NCBI GenBank assembly: GCA_914767715.1
Contig: OU612066.1
Location: 13,707,001 to 13,771,000, forward strand
Origin: Membranipora membranacea
Lineage: Eukaryota > Bryozoa > Gymnolaemata > Cheilostomatida > Membraniporidae
Direction: 5' to 3'
DNA length: 64,000 bases
Shown in pieces: positions 49,087 to 61,286 of the stretch (the stretch's first letter is position 1; the number at the start of each line of letters is the position of its first letter). Below the pieces are notes generated by a model. The model had not been told where the DNA came from. It made no database searches and saw nothing but the letters and a program-made list of their open reading frames with translations. Made by a program: the position numbers and the translations under genes.

Positions 49087-52000
49087 ATTCTTATCAAACT
49101 CCGACGAGTTCAAGCTCTTATTGCCCTCATTCAACACGCCGAATATTTGAATCCTCGGATTAACAGGGGGGTCACAACGCTGAGTTGAAAATGCAAAAAT
49201 TATACCAAGGGAGGGTATCATGCTTTATTTTCGGCCAGATCAAAAGATAGATTTGCTTCTAACTAACCTCATAAGGAGGAGCAACTCCTGCTCATCTCGA
49301 ATCTGCAGACCGTTTGGCTCTGCGGCTTTTCGTTCTCCGTCAGCGTCCGTTTTAATTAGGGCCACTTTTGCTATACAAAAACATGCCAAACGGCAGCATC
49401 GAAAAATTAAATCTCTGTTGGATTCTTATCAAACTCTGACCAGTTCAAGCTCTTATTGCCCTCATTCAACCCGCCGAATATTTGAATCCTCGGATTAACA
49501 GGGGGGTCACAACGCTGACTTGAAAATCCAACAATTATACCAAGGGAGGGTATCATGCTTTTTTTTCGGCCAGATCAAAAGATAGATTTTCTTCTAACTA
49601 ACCTCATGAGGAGGAGCAACTCCTGCTCATCTCGAATCTGCAGACCGTTTGGCTCTGCGGCTTTTCGTTCTCCGTCAGCGTCCGTTTTAATTAGGGCCCC
49701 TTTCACTATAAAAAAACATGCCAAAAGGCAGCATCTAAAAATTAAATCTCTGTTGCATTCTTATCAAACTCCGACCAGTTCAAGCTCTTAATGCCCTCAT
49801 TCAACACGCCGAATATTGGACTCCTCGGATTAACAGGGGGGTCACAACGCTGACTTGAAAATGCAAAATTTATACCAAGGGAGGGTATCATGCTTTTTTT
49901 TCGGCCAGACCAAAAAATATATTTGCTTCTAACTAACCTCATAAGGAGGAGCAACTCCTGCTCATCTCGAACCTGCAGACAATTTGGCTCTGCGGCTTTT
50001 CGTTCTCCGTCAGCGTCCGTTTTAATTAGGGCCACTTTTGCTATAAAAAAACATGCCAAACGGCAGCATCGAAAAATTAAATCTCTGTTGGATTCTTATC
50101 AAACTCCGGCGAGTTCAAGCTCTTATTGCCCTCATTCAACACGCCGAATATTTGAATCCTCGGATTAACAGGGGGGTCACAACGCTGAGTTGAAAATCCA
50201 AAAATTATACCAAGGGAGAGTATCATGCTTTATTTTCGGCCTGAGCAAAAAATAGATTTGCTTCTAACTAACCTCATAAGGAGGAGCAACTCCTGCTCAT
50301 CTCGAATCTGCAGACCGTTTGGCTCTGCGGCTTTTCGTTCTCCGTCAGCGTCCGTTTTAATTAGGGCCACTTTTGCTATAAAAAAACATGCCAAACGGCA
50401 GCATCGAAAAATTAAATCTCTGTTGGATTCTTATCAAACTCCGACCAGTTCAAGCTCTTATTGCCCTCATTCAACACGCCGAATATTGGAATCCTCGGAT
50501 TAATACGGGGGTCACAACGCTGACTTGAAAATCCAAAAATTTTACCAAGGGAGGGTATCATGCTTTTTTTTCGGCCAGATCAAAATATAGATTTGCTTCT
50601 AACTAACCTCATAAGGAGGAGCAACTCCTGCTTATCTCGAATCTGCAGACCGTTTGGCTCTGCAGCTTTTCGTTCTCTGTCAGCGTCCGTTTTAATTAGG
50701 GCCACTTTTGCTATAAAAAAACATGCCAAACGGCAGCATCGAAAAATTAAATCTCTGTTGGATTCTTATCAAACTCCGACCAGTTCAAGCTCTTCTTGCC
50801 CTCATTCAACACGCCGAATATTGGAATCCTCGGATTAACAGGGGGGTCACAACGCTGACTTGAAAATCCAAAAATTATACCAAGGGAGGGTATCATGCTT
50901 CTTTTTCGGCCAGATCAAATAATAGATTTGCTTCTAACTAACCTCATAAGGAGGAGCAACTCCTGCTCATCTCGAATCTGCAGACCGTTTGACTCTGCGG
51001 CTTTTCGTTCTCCGTCAGCGTCCGTTTTAATTAGGGCCCCTTTTACTATAAAAAAACATGCCAAAAGGCAGCATCTAAAAATTAAATCTCTGTTGGATTC
51101 TTATCAAACTCCGACCAGTTCAAGCTCTTATTGCCCTCATTCAACACGCCGAATATTGGAATCCTCGGATTAACAGGGGGGTCACAACGCTGACTTGAAA
51201 ATCCAAAAATTATACCGAGGGAGGGTATCATGCTTTTTTTTCGGCCAGATCAAAAAATAGATTTGCTTCTAACTAACCTCATGAGGAGGAGCAACTCCTG
51301 CTCATCTCGAATCTGCAGAGCGTTTGGCTCTGCGGCTTTTCGTTCTCCGTCAGCGTCCGTTTTAATTAGGGCCACTTTTGCTATAAAAAAACATGCCAAA
51401 CGGCAGCATCGAAAAATTAAATCTCTGTTGGATTCTTATCAAACTCCGACCAGTTCAAGCTCTTATTGCCCTCATTCAACACGCCGAATATTGGAATCCT
51501 CGGATTAACAGGGGGGTCACAACGCTGACTTGAAAATCCAAAAATTATACCATGGGAGGGTATCATGCTTTTTTTTCGGCCAGATCAAAAAATAGATTTG
51601 CTTCTCACTAACCTCATAAGGAGGAGCAACTCCTGCTCATCTCGAATCTGCAGACCGTTTGGCTCTGCGGCTTTTCGTTCTCCGTCAGCGTCTGTTTTAA
51701 TTAGGGCCACTTTTGCTATAAAAAAACATGCCAAAAGGCAGCATCTAAAAATTAAATCTCTGTTGCATTCTTATCAAACTCCGACCAGTTCAAGCTCTTA
51801 ATGCCCTCATTCAACACGCCTAATATATTGGAATCCTCGGATTAACACGGGGGTAACAACGCTGACTTGAAAATCCAAAAATTATACCAAGGGAGGGTAT
51901 CATGCTTTTTTTTTGGCCAGATCAAAAATTAGATTTGCTTCTAACTAACCTCATGAGGAGGAGCAACTCCTGCTCATCGCGAATCTGCAGAGGGTTTGGC

Positions 52001-53524
52001 TCTGCGGCTTTTCGTTCTCCGTCAGCGTCCGTTTTAATTAGGGCCACTTTTGCTATAAAAAAACATGCCAAACGGCAGCATCAAAAAATTAAATCTCTGT
52101 TGGATTCTTATCAAACTCCGACCAGTTCAAGCTGTTATTGCCCTCATTCAACACGCCGAATATTGGACTCCTCGGATTAACAGGGGGGTCACAACGCTGA
52201 CTTGAAAATGCAAAATTTATACCAAGGGAGGGTATCATGCTTTTTTTTCGGCCAGACCAAAAAATATATTTGCTTCTAACTAACCTCATAAGGAGGAGCA
52301 ACTCCTGCTCATCTCGAACCTGCAGACAGTTTGGCTCTGCGGCTTTTCGTTCTCCGTCAGCGTCCGTTTTAATTAGGGCCACTTTTGCTATAAAAAAACA
52401 TGCCAAACGGCAGCATCGAAAAATTAAATCTCTGTTGGATTCTTATCAAACTCCGACGAGTTCAAGCTCTTATTGCCCTCATTCAACACGCCGAATATTT
52501 GAATCCTCGGATTAACAGGGGGGTCACAACGCTGAGTTGAAAATCCAAAAATTATACCAAGGGAGGGTATCATGCTTTATTTTCGGCCTGAGCAAAAAAT
52601 AGATTTGCTTCTAACTAACCTCATAAGGAGGAGCAACTCCTGCTCATCTCGATTCTGCAGACCGTTTGACTCTGCGGCTTTTCGTTCTCCGTCAGCGTCC
52701 GTTTTAATTAGGGCCACTTTTGCTATAAAAAAACATGCCAAACGGCAGCATCGAAAAATTAAATCTCTGTTGGATTCTTATCAAACTCCGACCAGTTCAA
52801 GCTCTTATTGCCCTCATTCAACACGCCGAATATTGGAATCCTCGGATTAACAGGGGGGTCACAACGCTGACTTGAAAATCCAAAAATTATACCAAGGGAG
52901 GGTATCATGCTGTTTTTTCGGCCAGATCAAAAAATAGATTTGCTTCTAACTAACCTCATAAGGAGGAGCAACTCCTGCTCATCTCGATTCTGCAGACCGT
53001 TTGACTCTGCGGCTTTTCGTTCTCCGTCAGCGTCCGTTTTAATTAGGGCCACTTTTGCTATAAAAAAACATGCCAAACGGCAGCATCGAAAAATTAAATC
53101 TCTGTTGGATTCTTATCAAACTCCGACCAGTTCAAGCTCTTATTGCCCTCATTCAACACGCCGAATATTGGAATCTTCGGATTAACAGGGGGGTCACAAC
53201 GCTGACTTGAAAATCCAAAAATTATACCAAGGGAGGGTATCATGCTTTTTTTTCGGCCAGATCAAAAAATAGATTTGCTTCTAACTAACCTCATAAGGAG
53301 GAGCAACTCCTGCTCATCTCGAATCTGCAGACCGTTTGGCTCTGCGGCTTTTCGTTCTCCGTCAGCGTCCGTTTTAATTAGGGCCGGTTTTGCTATAAAA
53401 AAACATGCCAAAAGGCAGCATCTAAAAATTAAATCTCTGTTGCATTCTTATCAAACTCCGACCAGTTCAAGCTCTTAATGCCCTCATTCAACACGCCTAA
53501 TATATTGGAATCCTCGGATTAACA
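49087..53524 (+). repeat. 14-monomer higher-order repeat, period 4694 bp, copy 2
   Basis: This is the near-identical partner of 44393-48830. While scanning I noted only three substitutions in ~4.4 kb: GCGTCCG against GCGTCTG in the type-e unit, AGAGGG against AGAGCG in the W unit, and GGGCCACTT against GGGCGACTT. I did not make an exhaustive comparison. Confidence 0.92.
49555..49889 (+). repeat. Recombinant monomer (f-type head, W-type tail)
   Basis: This is the copy of the 44861 recombinant carried by the 4694 bp duplication, with an identical junction. Confidence 0.85.
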
Positions 53525-56500
53525 CGGGGGTAACAACGCTGACTTGAAAATCCAAAAATTATACCGAGGGAGGGTATCATGCTTTTTTTTCGGCCAGATC
53601 AAATAATAGATTTTCTTCAAACTAACCTCATAAGGAGGAGCAACTCCTGCTCATCTCGAATCTGCAGACCGTTTGGCTCTGCGGCTTTTCGTTCTCCGTC
53701 AGCGTCCGTTTTAATTAGGGCCCCTTTTACTATAAAAAAACATGCCAAACGGCAGCATCGAAAAATTAAATCTCTGTTGGATTCTTATCAAACTCCGACG
53801 AGTTCAAGCTCTTATTGCCCTCATTCAACACGCCGAACATTTGAATCCTCGGATTAACAGGGGGGTCACAACGCTGAGTTGAAAATCCAAAAATTATACC
53901 AAGGGAGGGTATCATGCTTTATTTTCGGCCTGAGCAAAAAATAGATTTGCTTCTAACTAACCTCATAAGGAGGAGCAACTCCTGCTTATCTGGAATCTGC
54001 AGACCGTTTGGCTCTGCAGCTTTTCGTTCTCTGTCAGCGTCCGTTTTGATTAGGGCCACTTTTGCTATAAAAAAACATGCCAAACGGCAGCATCGAAAAA
54101 TTAACTCTCTGTTGGATTCTTATCAAACTCCGACCAGTTCAAGCTCTTCTTGCCCTCATTCAACACGCCGAATATTGGAATCCTCGGATTAACAGGGGGG
54201 TCACAACGCTGACTTGAAAATCCAAAAATTATACCAAGGGAGGGTATCGTGCTTTTTTTTCGGCCAGATCAAATAATAGAGTTGCTTCTAACTAACCTCA
54301 TAAGGAGGAGCAACTCCTGCTCATCTCGAATCTGCAGACCGTTTGACTCTGCGGCTTTTCGTTCTCCGTCAGCGTCCGTTTTAATTAGGGCCACTTTTGC
54401 TATAAAAAACTTGCCAAACGGCAGCATCGAAAAATTAAATCTCTGTTGGATTCTTATCAAACTCCGACCAGTTCAAGCTCTTATTGCCCTCATTCAACAC
54501 GCCGAATATTGGAATCCTCGGATTAACAGGGGGGTCACAACGCTGACTTGAAAATCCAAAAATTATACCAAGGGAGGGTATCATGCTTTTTTTTCGGCCA
54601 GATCAAAAAATAGATTTGCTTCTAACTAACCTCATAAGGAGGAGCAACTCCTGCTCATCTCGAATCTGCAGACCGTTTGGCTCTGCGGCTTTTCGTTCTC
54701 CGTCAGCGTCCGTTTTAATTAGGGCCACTTTTGCTATACAAAAACATGCCAAACGGCAGCATCGAAAAATTAAATCTCTGTCGGATTCTTATCAAACTCC
54801 GACCAGTTCAAGCTCTTATTGCCCTCATTCAACACGCCGAATATTGGAATCCTCGGATTAACAGGGGGGTCACAACGCTGACTTGAAAATCCAAAAATTA
54901 TACCAAGGGAGGGTATCATGCTTTTTTTTCGGCCAGATCAAAAAATAGATTTGCTTCTAACTAACCTCATAAGGAGGAGCAACTCCTGCTCATCTCGATT
55001 CTGCAGACCGTTTGACTCTGCGGCTTTTGGTTCTCCGTCAGCGTCCGTTTTAATTAGGGCCACTTTTGCTATAAAAAAACATGCCAAACGGCAGCATCGA
55101 AAAATTAAATCTCTGTTGGATTCTTATCAAACTCCGACCAGTTCAAGCTCTTATTGCCCTCATTCAACACGCCGAATATTGGAATCTTCGGATTAACAGG
55201 GGGGTCACAACGCTGACTTGAAAATCCAAAAATTATACCAAGGGAGGGTATCATGCTTTTTTTTCGGCCAGATCAAAAAATAGATTTGCTTCTAACTAAC
55301 CTCATAAGGAGGAGCAACTCCTGCTCATCTCGAATCTGCAGACCGTTTGGCTCTGCGGCTTTTCGTTCTCCGTCAGCGTCCGTTTTAATTAGGGCCAGTT
55401 TTGCTATAAAAAAACATGCCAAAAGGCAGCATCTAAAAATTAAATCTCTGTTGCATTCTTATCAAACTCCGACCAGTTCAAGCTCTTAATGCCCTCATTC
55501 AACACGCCTAATATATTGGAATCCTCGGATTAACACGGGGGTAACAACGCTGACTTGAAAATCCAAAAATTATACCAAGGGAGGGTATCATGCTTTTTTT
55601 TCGGCCAGATCAAATAATAGATTTTCTTCAAACTAACCTCATAAGGAGGAGCAACTCCTGCTCATCTCGAATCTGCAGACCGTTTGGCTCTGCGGCTTTT
55701 CGTTCTCCGTCAGCGTCCGTTTTAAATAGGGCCCCTTTTACTATAAAAAAACATGCCAAATGGCAGCATCGAAAAATTAAATCTCTGTTGGATTCTTATC
55801 AAACTCCGACGAGTTCAAGCTCTTATTGCCCTCATTCAACACGCCGAACATTTGAATCCTCGGATTAACAGGGGGGTCACAACGCTGAGTTGAAAATCCA
55901 AAAATTATACCAAGGGAGGGTATCATGCTTTATTTTCGGCCTGAGCAAAAAATAGATTTGCTTCTAACTAACCTCATAAGGAGGAGCAACTCCTGCTTAT
56001 CTCGAATCTGCAGACCGTTTGGCTCTGCAGCTTTTCGTTCTCTGTCAGCGTCCGTTTTGATTAGGGCCACTTTTGCTATAAAAAAACATGCCAAACGGCA
56101 GCATCGAAAAATTAAATCTCTGTTGGATTCTTATCAAACTCCGACCAGTTCAAGCTCTTCTTGCCCTCATTCAACACGCCGAATATTGGAATCCTCGGAT
56201 TAACAGGGGGGTCACAACGCTGACTTGAAAATCCAAAAATTATACCAAGGGAGGGTATCGTGCTTTTTTTTTCGGCCAGATCAAATAATGGATTTGCTTC
56301 TAACTAACCTCATAAGGAGGAGCAACTCCTGCTCATCTCGAATCTGCAGACCGTTTGACTCTGCGGCTTTTCGTTCTCCGTCAGCGTCCGTTTTAATTAG
56401 GGCCACTTTTGCTATAAAAAACTTGCCAAACGGCAGCATCGAAAAATTAAATCTCTGTTGGATTCTTATCAAACTCCGACCAGTTCAAGCTCTTATTGCC

Positions 56501-56750
56501 CTCATTCAACACGCCGAATATTGGAATCCTCGGATTAACAGGGGGGTCACAACGCTGACTTGAAAATCCAAAAATTATACCAAGGGAGGGTATCATGCTT
56601 TTTTTTCGGCCAGATCAAAAAATAGATTTGCTTCTAACTAACCTCATAAGGAGGAGCAACTCCTGCTCATCTCGAATCTGCAGACCGTTTGGCTCTGCGG
56701 CTTTTCGTTCTCCGTCAGCGTCCGTTTTAATTAGGGCCACTTTTGCTATA
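52394..56750 (+). repeat. 13-monomer higher-order repeat, period ~4357 bp, copy 1
   Basis: Units 52572 to 56260 and the following units recur in order ~4357 bp downstream. One base is missing in the second copy (AAAATTATACC before 57264), so the first part runs at 4358 bp. Types d, f, b, d/e, c and others appear, with GTG in place of ATG in the type-c units. Confidence 0.9.
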
Positions 56751-59700
56751 CAAAAACATGCCAAACGGCAGCATCGAAAAATTAAATCTCTGTTGGATTC
56801 TTATCAAACTCCGACGAGTTCAAGCTCTTATTGCCCTCATTCAACACGCCGAATATTTGAATCCTCGGATTAACAGGGGGGTCACAACGCTGAGTTGAAA
56901 ATCCAAAAATTATACCAAGGGAGGGTATCATGCTTTATTTTCGGCCTGAGCAAAAAATAGATTTGCTTCTAACTAACCTCATAAGGAGGAGCAACTCCTG
57001 CTCATCTCGATTCTGCAGACCGTTTGACTCTGCGGCTTTTCGTTCTCCGTCAGCGTCCGTTTTAATTAGGGCCACTTTTGCTATAAAAAAACATGCCAAA
57101 CGGCAGCATCGAAAAATTAAATCTCTGTTGGATTCTTATCAAACTCCGACCAGTTCAAGCTCTTATTGCCCTCATTCAACACGCCGAATATTGGAATCCT
57201 CGGATTAACAGGGGGGTCACAACGCTGACTTGAAAATCCAAAATTATACCAAGGGAGGGTATCATGCTGTTTTTTCGGCCAGATCAAAAAATAGATTTGC
57301 TTCTAACTAACCTCATAAGGAGGAGCAACTCCTGCTCATCTCGATTCTGCAGACCGTTTGACTCTGCGGCTTTTCGTTCTCCGTCAGCGTCCGTTTTAAT
57401 TAGGGCCACTTTTGCTATAAAAAAACATGCCAAACGGCAGCATCGAAAAATTAAATCTCTGTTGGATTCTTATCAAACTCCGACCAGTTCAAGCTCTTAT
57501 TGCCCTCATTCAACACGCCGAATATTGGAATCTTCGGATTAACAGGGGGGTCACAACGCTGACTTGAAAATCCAAAAATTATACCAAGGGAGGGTATCAT
57601 GCTTTTTTTTCGGCCAGATCAAAAAATAGATTTGCTTCTAACTAACCTCATAAGGAGGAGCAACTCCTGCTCATCTCGAATCTGCAGACCGTTTGGCTCT
57701 GCGGCTTTTCGTTCTCCGTCAGCGTCCGTTTTAATTAGGGCCAGTTTTGCTATAAAAAAACATGCCAAAAGGCAGCATCTAAAAATTAAATCTCTGTTGC
57801 ATTCTTATCAAACTCCGACCAGTTCAAGCTCTTAATGCCCTCATTCAACACGCCTAATATATTGGAATCCTCGGATTAACACGGGGGTAACAACGCTGAC
57901 TTGAAAATCCAAAAATTATACCGAGGGAGGGTATCATGCTTTTTTTTCGGCCAGATCAAATAATAGATTTTCTTCAAACTAACCTCATAAGGAGGAGCAA
58001 CTCCTGCTCATCTCGAATCTGCAGACCGTTTGGCTCTGCGGCTTTTCGTTCTCCGTCAGCGTCCGTTTTAATTAGGGCCCCTTTTACTATAAAAAAACAT
58101 GCCAAACGGCAGCATCGAAAAATTAAATCTCTGTTGGATTCTTATCAAACTCCGACGAGTTCAAGCTCTTATTGCCCTCATTCAACACGCCGAACATTTG
58201 AATCCTCGGATTAACAGGGGGGTCACAACGCTGAGTTGAAAATCCAAAAATTATACCAAGGGAGGGTATCATGCTTTATTTTCGGCCTGAGCAAAAAATA
58301 GATTTGCTTCTAACTAACCTCATAAGGAGGAGCAACTCCTGCTTATCTCGAATCTGCAGACCGTTTGGCTCTGCAGCTTTTCGTTCTCTGTCAGCGTCCG
58401 TTTTGATTAGGGCCACTTTTGCTATAAAAAAACATGCCAAACGGCAGCATCGAAAAATTAAATCTCTGTTGGATTCTTATCAAACTCCGACCAGTTCAAG
58501 CTCTTCTTGCCCTCATTCAACACGCCGAATATTGGAATCCTCGGATTAACAGGGGGGTCACAACGCTGACTTGAAAATCCAAAAATTATACCAAGGGAGG
58601 GTATCGTGCTTTTTTTTCGGCCAGATCAAATAATAGATTTGCTTCTAACTAACCTCATAAGGAGGAGCAACTCCTGCTCATCTCGAATCTGCAGACCGTT
58701 TGACTCTGCGGCTTTTCGTTCTCCGTCAGCGTCCGTTTTAATTAGGGCCACTTTTGCTATAAAAAACTTGCCAAACGGCAGCATCGAAAAATTAAATCTC
58801 TGTTGGATTCTTATCAAACTCCGACCAGTTCAAGCTCTTATTGCCCTCATTCAACACGCCGAATATTGGAATCCTCGGATTAACAGGGGGGTCACAACGC
58901 TGACTTGAAAATCCAAAAATTATACCAAGGGAGGGTATCATGCTTTTTTTTCGGCCAGATCAAAAAATAGATTTGCTTCTAACTAACCTCATAAGGAGGA
59001 GCAACTCCTGCTCATCTCGAATCTGCAGACCGTTTGGCTCTGCGGCTTTTCGTTCTCCGTCAGCGTCCGTTTTAATTAGGGCCACTTTTGCTATACAAAA
59101 ACATGCCAAACGGCAGCATCGAAAAATTAAATCTCTGTCGGATTCTTATCAAACTCCGACCAGTTCAAGCTCTTATTGCCCTCATTCAACACGCCGAATA
59201 TTGGAATCCTCGGATTAACAGGGGGGTCACAACGCTGACTTGAAAATCCAAAAATTATACCAAGGGAGGGTATCATGCTTTTTTTTCGGCCAGATCAAAA
59301 AATAGATTTGCTTCTAACTAACCTCATAAGGAGGAGCAACTCCTGCTCATCTCGATTCTGCAGACCGTTTGACTCTGCGGCTTTTGGTTCTCCGTCAGCG
59401 TCCGTTTTAATTAGGGCCACTTTTGCTATAAAAAAACATGCCAAACGGCAGCATCGAAAAATTAAATCTCTGTTGGATTCTTATCAAACTCCGACCAGTT
59501 CAAGCTCTTATTGCCCTCATTCAACACGCCGAATATTGGAATCTTCGGATTAACAGGGGGGTCACAACGCTGACTTGAAAATCCAAAAATTATACCAAGG
59601 GAGGGTATCATGCTTTTTTTTCGGCCAGATCAAAAAATAGATTTGCTTCTAACTAACCTCATAAGGAGGAGCAACTCCTGCTCATCTCGAATCTGCAGAC

Positions 59701-61286
59701 CGTTTGGCTCTGCGGCTTTTCGTTCTCCGTCAGCGTCCGTTTTAATTAGGGCCAGTTTTGCTATAAAAAAACATGCCAAAAGGCAGCATCTAAAAATTAA
59801 ATCTCTGTTGCATTCTTATCAAACTCCGACCAGTTCAAGCTCTTAATGCCCTCATTCAACACGCCTAATATATTGGAATCCTCGGATTAACACGGGGGTA
59901 ACAACGCTGACTTGAAAATCCAAAAATTATACCAAGGGAGGGTATCATGCTTTTTTTTCGGCCAGATCAAATAATAGATTTTCTTCAAACTAACCTCATA
60001 AGGAGGAGCAACTCCTGCTCATCTCGAATCTGCAGACCGTTTGGCTCTGCGGCTTTTCGTTCTCCGTCAGCGTCCGTTTTAAATAGGGCCCCTTTTACTA
60101 TAAAAAAACATGCCAAATGGCAGCATCGAAAAATTAAATCTCTGTTGGATTCTTATCAAACTCCGACGAGTTCAAGCTCTTATTGCCCTCATTCAACACG
60201 CCGAACATTTGAATCCTCGGATTAACAGGGGGGTCACAACGCTGAGTTGAAAATCCAAAAATTATACCAAGGGAGGGTATCATGCTTTATTTTCGGCCTG
60301 AGCAAAAAATAGATTTGCTTCTAACTAACCTCATAAGGAGGAGCAACTCCTGCTTATCTCGAATCTGCAGACCGTTTGGCTCTGCAGCTTTTCGTTCTCT
60401 GTCAGCGTCCGTTTTGATTAGGGCCACTTTTGCTATAAAAAAACATGCCAAACGGCAGCATCGAAAAATTAAATCTCTGTTGGATTCTTATCAAACTCCG
60501 ACCAGTTCAAGCTCTTCTTGCCCTCATTCAACACGCCGAATATTGGAATCCTCGGATTAACAGGGGGGTCACAACGCTGACTTGAAAATCCAAAAATTAT
60601 ACCAAGGGAGGGTATCGTGCTTTTTTTTTCGGCCAGATCAAATAATGGATTTGCTTCTAACTAACCTCATAAGGAGGAGCAACTCCTGCTCATCTCGAAT
60701 CTGCAGACCGTTTGACTCTGCGGCTTTTCGTTCTCCGTCAGCATCCGTTTTAATTAGGGCCACTTTTGCTATAAAAAACTTGCCAAACGGCAGCATCGAA
60801 AAATTAAATCTCTGTTGGATTCTTATCAAACTCCGACCAGTTCAAGCTCTTATTGCCCTCATTCAACACGCCGAATATTGGAATCCTCGGATTAACAGGG
60901 GGGTCACAACGCTGACTTGAAAATCCAAAAATTATACCAAGGGAGGGTATCATGCTTTTTTTTCGGCCAGATCAAAAAATAGATTTGCTTCTAACTAACC
61001 TCATAAGGAGGAGCAACTCCTGCTCATCTCGAATCTGCAGACCGTTTGGCTCTGCGGCTTTTCGTTCTCCGTCAGCGTCCGTTTTAATTAGGGCCACTTT
61101 TGCTATACAAAAACATGCCAAACGGCAGCATCGAAAAATTAAATCTCTGTTGGATTGTTATCAAACTCCGACCAGTTCAAGCTCTTCTTGCCCTCATTCA
61201 ACACGCCGAATATTGGAATCCTCGGATTAACAGGGGGGTCACAACGCTGACTTGAAAATCCAAAAATTATACCAAGGGAGGGTATC
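53242..61286 (+). repeat. Four occurrences of a five-monomer cassette
   Basis: The order f (337 bp), b, d/e, c (with GTG), then a CTATACAAAAACATG unit occurs at 53242-54917, 55253-56929, 57599-59274 and 59610-61286. Start distances are 2011, 2346 and 2011 bp (6, 7 and 6 monomers), because one or two CGATTCTGCAG units separate the cassettes. This finer pattern sits inside the 4357 bp repeat and shows that block was already an internal duplication when it was copied. Confidence 0.85.
56751..61156 (+). repeat. 13-monomer higher-order repeat, period ~4357 bp, copy 2
   Basis: This repeats the preceding block. Differences noted are TATCTCGAATC against TATCTGGAATC, TTAAATCTC against TTAACTCTC, ATAGATTTGC against ATAGAGTTGC, and GCATCCG in the 60617 unit. 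It ends at GGATTGTTATC against GGATTCTTATC in the 60952 unit. Confidence 0.9.
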
